Shown here: one piece after another, positions 6,590 through 11,646 of the stretch | How positions within the stretch are numbered: position 1 is the first letter of the stretch | How the letters are laid out: the number at the start of each line of letters is the position of its first letter | Source of the DNA: Deltaproteobacteria bacterium | GTDB taxonomy: Bacteria > Desulfobacterota > Desulfobacteria > Desulfobacterales > SURF-15 | NCBI GenBank assembly: GCA_024644775.1 | Contig: JAHEHB010000049.1 | Coordinates: 7,347 to 18,992 of the forward strand | Reading direction: 5' to 3' | DNA: 11,646 nucleotides | Program-made: the position numbers and the translations under genes | The notes under the pieces: generated by a model | The model's input: only the letters and a program-made list of their open reading frames with translations | Told to the model about the DNA's origin: nothing | Database searches by the model: none

Positions 6590-6620
6590 CGGCCATCCCG
6601 TTTAACAGCCGGGATGGCCG
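6590..6620 (+). terminator. 11-bp perfect hairpin after iolN
   Basis: CGGCCATCCCG (6590-6600), loop TTTAACAGC (6601-6609), CGGGATGGCCG (6610-6620). The stem is perfect and GC-rich, and begins 15 bp after the iolN stop codon. No T tract follows on either side, so it could stop or stabilise the iolN transcript rather than act as a classical intrinsic terminator. Confidence 0.5.
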
Positions 6621-6639
6621 AACGGTTCACCAGGAGGAA

Positions 6640-6810
6640 ATGACGAAAAACTTTGCCCAACGGACGATTCGATTCATGGACAGAATCCGGGATACTTATG
6701 ATTTTGCGGCACTAAATACACATCACTTTCCGTTTGAAAAAATTCATGAAGCGTTTGATGTCGCGATTCGTGACAAGGAAAACGCCTTTAAGGTGATACT
6801 GATTGATTAA
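6640..6810 (+). pseudogene. C-terminal remnant of a zinc-type alcohol dehydrogenase
   Basis: The 56 residues end with TYDFAALNTHHFPFEKIHEA followed by FDVAIRDKENAFKVILID. This is the standard last segment of medium-chain zinc dehydrogenases, in which a T-H-x-F-P-x-E-x-I-x-x-A-F motif precedes a final K-V-x-L strand. Everything upstream (catalytic zinc site, Rossmann fold, about 300 residues) is missing. AGGAGG at 6632-6637 is only 2 nt from the ATG at 6640, too close for a good start. The sequence differs from the C-terminus of the iolM-like gene downstream, so it is not a broken copy of that gene but the end of a second dehydrogenase. It ends at TAA 6808-6810. Confidence 0.68.
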
Positions 6811-6840
6811 AGGAACGATCACCCAAAGAGAACACGTGCG

Positions 6841-6969
6841 ATGGAAAACTATTTCAACGTCCCCTGCACCATCGGGCCCGATGATTGGGGAGTGGAGATC
6901 GTTCAACATGAGACCGGCAACCAGGACGGCTCCCTGGCGTGGGAATCGCCCATCAAAGATTTTGGCTGA
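6841..6969 (+). pseudogene. Probable uroporphyrinogen decarboxylase-like fragment
   Basis: A 42-residue open stretch, in the same frame as the dehydrogenase remnant upstream, reads MENYFNVPCTIGPDDWGVEI and continues through VQHETGNQDGSLAWESPIKD. The D-D/E-W-G element followed by a proline-containing K-D segment resembles the first third of uroporphyrinogen decarboxylase-like proteins of catabolic gene clusters. There is no ribosome binding site before the ATG, and TGA at 6967 ends it far short of the usual 330 or more residues. The match is by eye over a short stretch, so the family call is tentative; that it is a remnant is more secure. Confidence 0.42.
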
Positions 6970-7121
6970 CTGCTATCTTATACAAATATGGCCCTTATCA
7001 TTTAGACATTGCACATACACGGCGTTTTGTGTGTTTGACATTATGTTATCGCTTTAAAATGTAACCGGTGAATACGCAATTTATCATGACGCTGTGTTTA
7101 GATTGAAAAGGAGGGGCATCA
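6970..7121 (+). promoter_or_regulatory. Leader region of the iolM-like gene
   Basis: AT-rich DNA after the last remnant. It contains a perfect -35-like TTGACA (7035-7040) and TAAAAT (7055-7060), but the spacer is only 14 bp, so the promoter is uncertain. A strong Shine-Dalgarno, AAGGAGG at 7108-7114, sits 7 nt before the ATG. Because a hairpin and dead genes separate iolM from iolN, this region probably supplies iolM with its own transcription. Confidence 0.35.
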
Positions 7122-8312
7122 ATGAGCAAGATGAGAGCGGTAAGGCTTCACGCGGAATGGGCTCCCAAGCCCGATTATAAGTTAGGTGCGAAAGATATCG
7201 AAGGAAAACGGACTTATTTGGGGAGCAAGGTATGGCGCTCTCCGGAAGTGAGAATCGAAGAGGTGCCAATACCCGAGCCAGGGCCCGGACAAGTCCTCAT
7301 TCAGGTCAAAGCCTGCGGTATTTGCGGCAGCGATGTGCATATGGCTCAACCGGATGATGACGGATATATCTGGTATCCGGGCTTGACCGGTTTCCCTTGC
7401 ACATTAGGCCATGAGCTTTCCGGTATCGTCGTCGAGTCCGGCCCGGGTGCAAAAGATAAAACGACCCATCAGCCGTTTAAAGGCGGGGAATGGGTTTGCG
7501 CCGAAGAGATGCTGTGGTGCGGATCGTGCAGACCCTGCGCTGATGGCTGGCCGAACCATTGTGAACGTCTGGACGAAATCGGATTTAATATTGACGGTGC
7601 GTTTACCGAATACATTGTCCTGCCGGATCGTTGCCTGTGGCGCTTGGATTCATTCAAAGGAACGTATCGTGAAGAAGCGGTGTTCAAGCTGGGAAGCTTG
7701 GTGGAACCAACCTCGGTGGCATACAATGCGATTGTAGAACGCGGTGGCGGCATTCGGCCTGGTGATAATGTGGTCATTTGCGGAGGGGGGCCTGTAGGGC
7801 TCACGGCTTGTGCAGTTTTGAAACGACAGGGTGCCGCTCGTGTGATTTTATCCGAACCCGAACCCGGACGCGCGGAATTGGGACGTCAGATGGGTGCAGA
7901 CTACGTCATTAATCCCATGGAGAAAGACTTTTCTGAAACCGTTTTGGAATATACCAACGGGATGGGCGCATCCATTTTTCTGGAAGCAACCGGCTTGCCT
8001 ACTGTCGTGTATCCCGGCATTGAACAGGTTATCTGGGAAGGCCGCACGTTGAACAGCACTGTGGTCGTGGTGGGTCGCGCAGACGCCAAAATGCCGGTAA
8101 CCGGAGAGGTATTACAGGTTCGGAGGGCGAGAATCGTCGGTGCCCAGGGACATTCCGGACATGGGACTTTCCCGCGGGTGATCGAGGCGATGGCGACGGG
8201 TATGAATGTGCTTCCCTTGATCACCAAAGAAATTACATTGGATGAAGTTCCGGAAAACATCGTGGCGCTGAGAACCGACCGACAAGAATGTAAAATCACC
8301 TGCATCATCTAA
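7122..8312 (+). CDS. iolM: Scyllo-inosose 3-dehydrogenase (IolM-like, zinc-dependent)
   Basis: A 396-residue medium-chain zinc dehydrogenase expected to oxidise scyllo-inosose (2-keto-myo-inositol) to 3-dehydro-scyllo-inosose with NAD+, the step before IolN. Catalytic zinc residues are C68 in KACGICGSDVHMAQ and H97-E98 in TLGHELSG. C133, C136, C139 and C147 form the structural zinc site. The Rossmann glycine motif is GGGPVG (221-226), and E245 at the end of the next strand favours NAD over NADP. The segments GYIWYPGLTGFPCTLGHE, CAEEMLWCGSCRPC, SLVEPTSVAYNA and QGHSGHGTFPRVI agree with what I recall of Thermotoga maritima TM0412 and set it apart from ordinary sorbitol or threonine dehydrogenases. 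The start is firm, with AAGGAGG 7 nt upstream. It converges on a leftward radical SAM gene 100 bp away, with no clear terminator between. Confidence 0.88.
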   Translation: MSKMRAVRLHAEWAPKPDYKLGAKDIEGKRTYLGSKVWRSPEVRIEEVPIPEPGPGQVLIQVKACGICGSDVHMAQPDDDGYIWYPGLTGFPCTLGHELSGIVVESGPGAKDKTTHQPFKGGEWVCAEEMLWCGSCRPCADGWPNHCERLDEIGFNIDGAFTEYIVLPDRCLWRLDSFKGTYREEAVFKLGSLVEPTSVAYNAIVERGGGIRPGDNVVICGGGPVGLTACAVLKRQGAARVILSEPEPGRAELGRQMGADYVINPMEKDFSETVLEYTNGMGASIFLEATGLPTVVYPGIEQVIWEGRTLNSTVVVVGRADAKMPVTGEVLQVRRARIVGAQGHSGHGTFPRVIEAMATGMNVLPLITKEITLDEVPENIVALRTDRQECKITCII

Positions 8313-8412
8313 GCAAACGAAGATGTCCGCCGAACGCTAAAGACCCGTTGTAGAATGACTCGGACGCGTTATCTTCCGGAAAACCGGCCTCCTGTTTTCG
8401 ATCAGCAGAATG

Positions 8413-9492
8413 TCACGCTGCGTTTTTTATCGTAAATCTGTTTGTGCGACTTAGCAACTTTCCGTAGTGACCGATTAACGCCGTGTTGTTGTACCAGCAT
8501 TTACACGGACGATTGGCGGCGAGTCTTTCCCGTTCCCGAGTGAATACGGTTGATCTCCAGATCGTTTCAAAATCCTGTTTCAGCAAAGAACCGATACACA
8601 CATGCTGTTCCAGGCAAGGGTACACGTTGCCCCAGGGATCAATCCGGGCCATCAGGACACCGGCATAGCAGTGCTGACCCGGATACATACCGGTCCATTG
8701 AAGACTGCTTACCAATTGTTGCATGTAGTCGTCTTTTTCGAGCAAGGTGCCTTTGATTTGCGTTGATATCACCACGGGATTCAGCTTTAAATCGTGATCC
8801 GATAAACCGGTATAATAGGAATCGTGGCAATGGTGTACCGGTTGCAGCAATACGTCATCGGCGATTCTTCGCCACTTCTGATAAAAAGCTCGGATTTCAT
8901 GCTGGTTCCGGCCGGAAATGGTCATTCGAACCCGTAAAATGGGGCGATCGGAGCGCCGGTGTTTGAGAAGCGCTTCTATTCCTTTTTCGATTTTCCGAAA
9001 AGAGCCCGGTACGCCCCGAATCGTATCGTGGCATTCAGCAGTCGCCCCATCCAGGCTTACGGTTACACAGGTCGCACCGGTTTCACAGATGTCTTGGTGA
9101 TATCTGTTCAGAAGAAGACCGTTGGTACAAAGGTTGATCGACATCCCGCGGCCGGCAAACGCGTTGATAATTGGGATCACGTCTTCGCGCATCAACGGCT
9201 CTCCACCGGCGATGCTGATTTGATGGACACCGCCAAGGCGCTGAAAATCACCCGCGAGTTGTTGATAATCCCCGAGGGTTAACGACTCTCGGCCTAAATC
9301 GCTCCAGCGCTGGCACATCTGACACCGACAATTGCAACGGTATGTGATATCCAGCTCGGCCATATACGGCCCGGCGGGCAGCGGGAGTTTTTGCGCGTTG
9401 GCGATCACATTGCGTCGGGAGTGCCATACGGCAGCCGCGAATCCTTTCGAAAACAGAATGGTTCGATAGCACCTCGGGTTGTTAAATCTCAT
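8413..9492 (-). CDS. Radical SAM/SPASM-type protein downstream of YkgJ
   Basis: A 359-residue radical SAM enzyme, distinct from the one at 3903. C53, C57 and C60 in TYRCNCRCQMC form the CX3CX2C cluster site. IAGGEPLMRED (95-105) holds the GGEP SAM motif, CTNGLLL (122-128) the next strand, and VSLDGA (145-150) a strand common in SPASM proteins. The C-terminal region has C275, C293, C299, C330 and C332 in CYAG, DPWGNVYPCLEQHVC and PCKCWYN, matching a SPASM/twitch-type auxiliary cluster domain. The N-terminal 45 residues are basic and precede the barrel. It starts 30 bp after a YkgJ-type gene on the same strand, with AGGAG about 12 nt before its ATG, so the two are probably co-transcribed. The modified substrate is not evident; no small precursor-peptide gene is obvious next to it. 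Confidence 0.86.
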   Translation of the reverse strand: MRFNNPRCYRTILFSKGFAAAVWHSRRNVIANAQKLPLPAGPYMAELDITYRCNCRCQMCQRWSDLGRESLTLGDYQQLAGDFQRLGGVHQISIAGGEPLMREDVIPIINAFAGRGMSINLCTNGLLLNRYHQDICETGATCVTVSLDGATAECHDTIRGVPGSFRKIEKGIEALLKHRRSDRPILRVRMTISGRNQHEIRAFYQKWRRIADDVLLQPVHHCHDSYYTGLSDHDLKLNPVVISTQIKGTLLEKDDYMQQLVSSLQWTGMYPGQHCYAGVLMARIDPWGNVYPCLEQHVCIGSLLKQDFETIWRSTVFTRERERLAANRPCKCWYNNTALIGHYGKLLSRTNRFTIKNAA

Positions 9493-9522
9493 TGCAGCGT
9501 TGACTCCTATCCTTTCAGAAGC

Positions 9523-10191
9523 TTAAAGCCCTATGCGTGCTGCGATTTGTGGTTGGAAGCGTTTGATGGTTTCCCTTAATGGGCGCCCAAAGAGGAAATC
9601 CATCAGTTCCGGATCCATTCCTCCTTTTTCCGCCAGCACGGACCGAAGGTGTTTGTCGTAGCGGATCATCTCGCGAAGTTCTTGAAGGCTGCGTTCTTCT
9701 CTTTGATGCAACAGAAAAGTTAGCGTCTCTGTTATCTTACTGTATGAACAGCGTTTTTCATGATCGGAAATCAGATTCCATACATCTTTCATTTGGAATA
9801 TCACATCTTTTCGTGTGAGTCGGTTTTTTGCATAGATCCTTTCGATTTCCTGTGTATCCCAGCATTTGAGAACCCGGCACTCTACGGGGCGATTTTCGTA
9901 TATATTGCAGACGTTTTTTGATTCATCATTTGATTCAGCCAAGAACGTACAGCAATGGGAATTTTTTTTGCTTATTATTTTGATGATGTCCGAGGCTGCC
10001 GTTAGGATACCGTTTTTTATGTTGTCGTGGGCGGGTTCGCCTTGGCGAATCGTGTAAAGATATTTTAATAAAATCGTTCCGTCTTCAATGCGTTTACGAT
10101 CCTCGAGATGGAGTGCCGGCCCTCCTTTTTTACAACAAGTCGCGCATCGAACGCATTCGTTGATGGGTTTTTTCATTGTTTCGGTTTTCAT
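9523..10191 (-). CDS. YkgJ-family cysteine-cluster protein
   Basis: A 222-residue protein of the YkgJ (zinc/iron-chelating CxxCxxCC) family. The N-terminal motif is C13-x2-C16-x2-C19-C20 in ECVRCATCC. The second part is C80-C81 in HCCTFL, then C95 in VCNIYENRPVEC with C105, and C110 in LKCWD. Together these cysteines match the family pattern and are proposed to bind a metal or Fe-S cluster. The C-terminal half (about 115-222) is helical, charged and less typical. Family function is not firmly known. It is the first gene of a probable two-gene unit with the radical SAM protein, which suggests an accessory metal or electron role, but that is inference. Two in-frame ATGs exist (10191 and 10176) and neither has a clear ribosome binding site, so the start could be either. 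Confidence 0.82.
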   Translation of the reverse strand: MKTETMKKPINECVRCATCCKKGGPALHLEDRKRIEDGTILLKYLYTIRQGEPAHDNIKNGILTAASDIIKIISKKNSHCCTFLAESNDESKNVCNIYENRPVECRVLKCWDTQEIERIYAKNRLTRKDVIFQMKDVWNLISDHEKRCSYSKITETLTFLLHQREERSLQELREMIRYDKHLRSVLAEKGGMDPELMDFLFGRPLRETIKRFQPQIAARIGL

Positions 10192-10283
10192 TCTGAATCA
10201 TTTGTATTTTTAAACGCTTAACGATTTTTTCAAAGCAAGTCTCTTTTGCGTTCACCCTGCGCAATAGGTGCGGGCTTATATAA
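10192..10283 (-). other. Short leader of the YkgJ gene
   Basis: Under 100 bp between the oxidoreductase hairpin and the YkgJ start. It should hold a promoter for the YkgJ/radical SAM pair, but only poor boxes are visible (TTGCTT and TTTAAA on the minus strand) and there is no clear ribosome binding site. Confidence 0.3.
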
Positions 10284-10319
10284 CAATAAAGCCATCTGCG
10301 CATGCAAATGGCTTTGTTG
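10284..10319 (-). terminator. Terminator-like hairpin after pyruvate:ferredoxin oxidoreductase
   Basis: AAAGCCAT (10288-10295) and ATGGCTTT (10308-10315) are a perfect 8-bp inverted repeat around a 12-nt loop. The stem extends outward through one G-T wobble to 10284 and 10319. Read leftward, the hairpin is followed by a T-rich stretch (TTGTTATAT), which fits intrinsic termination of the oxidoreductase transcript ahead of the YkgJ gene. Confidence 0.6.
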
Positions 10320-10342
10320 AAATAATAATATATCTTGACTAA

Positions 10343-11646
<1,304 letters not shown>

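Noticed and set aside
6586..6639. ATG at 6586 as start of the short dehydrogenase-like frame
   Set aside because: It lies at the edge of the perfect hairpin, encodes hairpin sequence and has no homology there; the protein-like part begins after 6640.
6803..7057. 84-codon plus-strand open frame across the decarboxylase-like remnant
   Set aside because: It is in a different frame from the recognisable remnant and has no domain-like sequence.
7035..7060. TTGACA/TAAAAT as a firm iolM promoter
   Set aside because: The 14-bp spacer is too short for a usual sigma-70 promoter; kept only as part of the leader region.
8376..8387. CCGG-AAAA-CCGG as terminator between iolM and the convergent radical SAM gene
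   Set aside because: A 4-bp stem with no proper T tract is too weak to call.

Overview
The window reads as accessory chromosome from an anaerobic bacterium, most likely a Desulfobacterota-type sulfate reducer or relative. This is an inference. It rests on a single-chain pyruvate:ferredoxin oxidoreductase, two radical SAM/SPASM proteins, a YkgJ-type cysteine-cluster protein, and dispersed intergenic repeats of a kind I associate with such genomes. No rRNA, tRNA, CRISPR array or transposase gene was seen.

Layout. (a) 1-808: 3' part of a GT4 glycosyltransferase on the plus strand, cut by the window edge. (b) 827-1948: an acid-sugar dehydratase of the enolase superfamily (galactonate dehydratase-like), convergent with the GT4 gene. 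(c) 2224-3408: a GT9 heptosyltransferase-type enzyme. It has no ordinary start codon where the reading frame and a strong ribosome binding site place it, it carries a 12-bp tandem repeat, and its 3' end runs into repeat DNA. (d) 3351-3752: a composite of inverted repeats and a REP-like hairpin. (e) 3903-5000: a radical SAM/SPASM protein. (f) 5028-8312: a partly decayed catabolic cluster with two intact genes, a creatininase-fold hydrolase (IolN-like) and a zinc dehydrogenase (IolM-like). Around and between them lie three remnants: a TIM-barrel isomerase/epimerase, an unrelated zinc dehydrogenase C-terminus, and a probable uroporphyrinogen decarboxylase-like fragment. (g) 8413-10191, minus strand: a YkgJ-type protein followed by a second radical SAM/SPASM protein, probably one operon. 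(h) 10343-11646, minus strand: the C-terminal part of pyruvate:ferredoxin oxidoreductase with a terminator-like hairpin behind it.

How the genes work together. The GT4 and GT9 enzymes fit a lipopolysaccharide or surface-glycan locus. The IolN/IolM pair corresponds to the two middle steps of the diketo-inositol route known from Thermotoga maritima: scyllo-inosose is oxidised to 3-dehydro-scyllo-inosose, whose ring is then hydrolysed to 5-dehydro-L-gluconate. The first dehydrogenase (IolG) and the later epimerase and kinase steps are not in this window, so the pathway must be completed elsewhere or is no longer whole. I did not find a clearly new multi-gene system. The points most worth following are the eroded inositol cluster, the non-standard start of the GT9 gene, the composite repeat that supplies its C-terminus, and the YkgJ/radical SAM pair.
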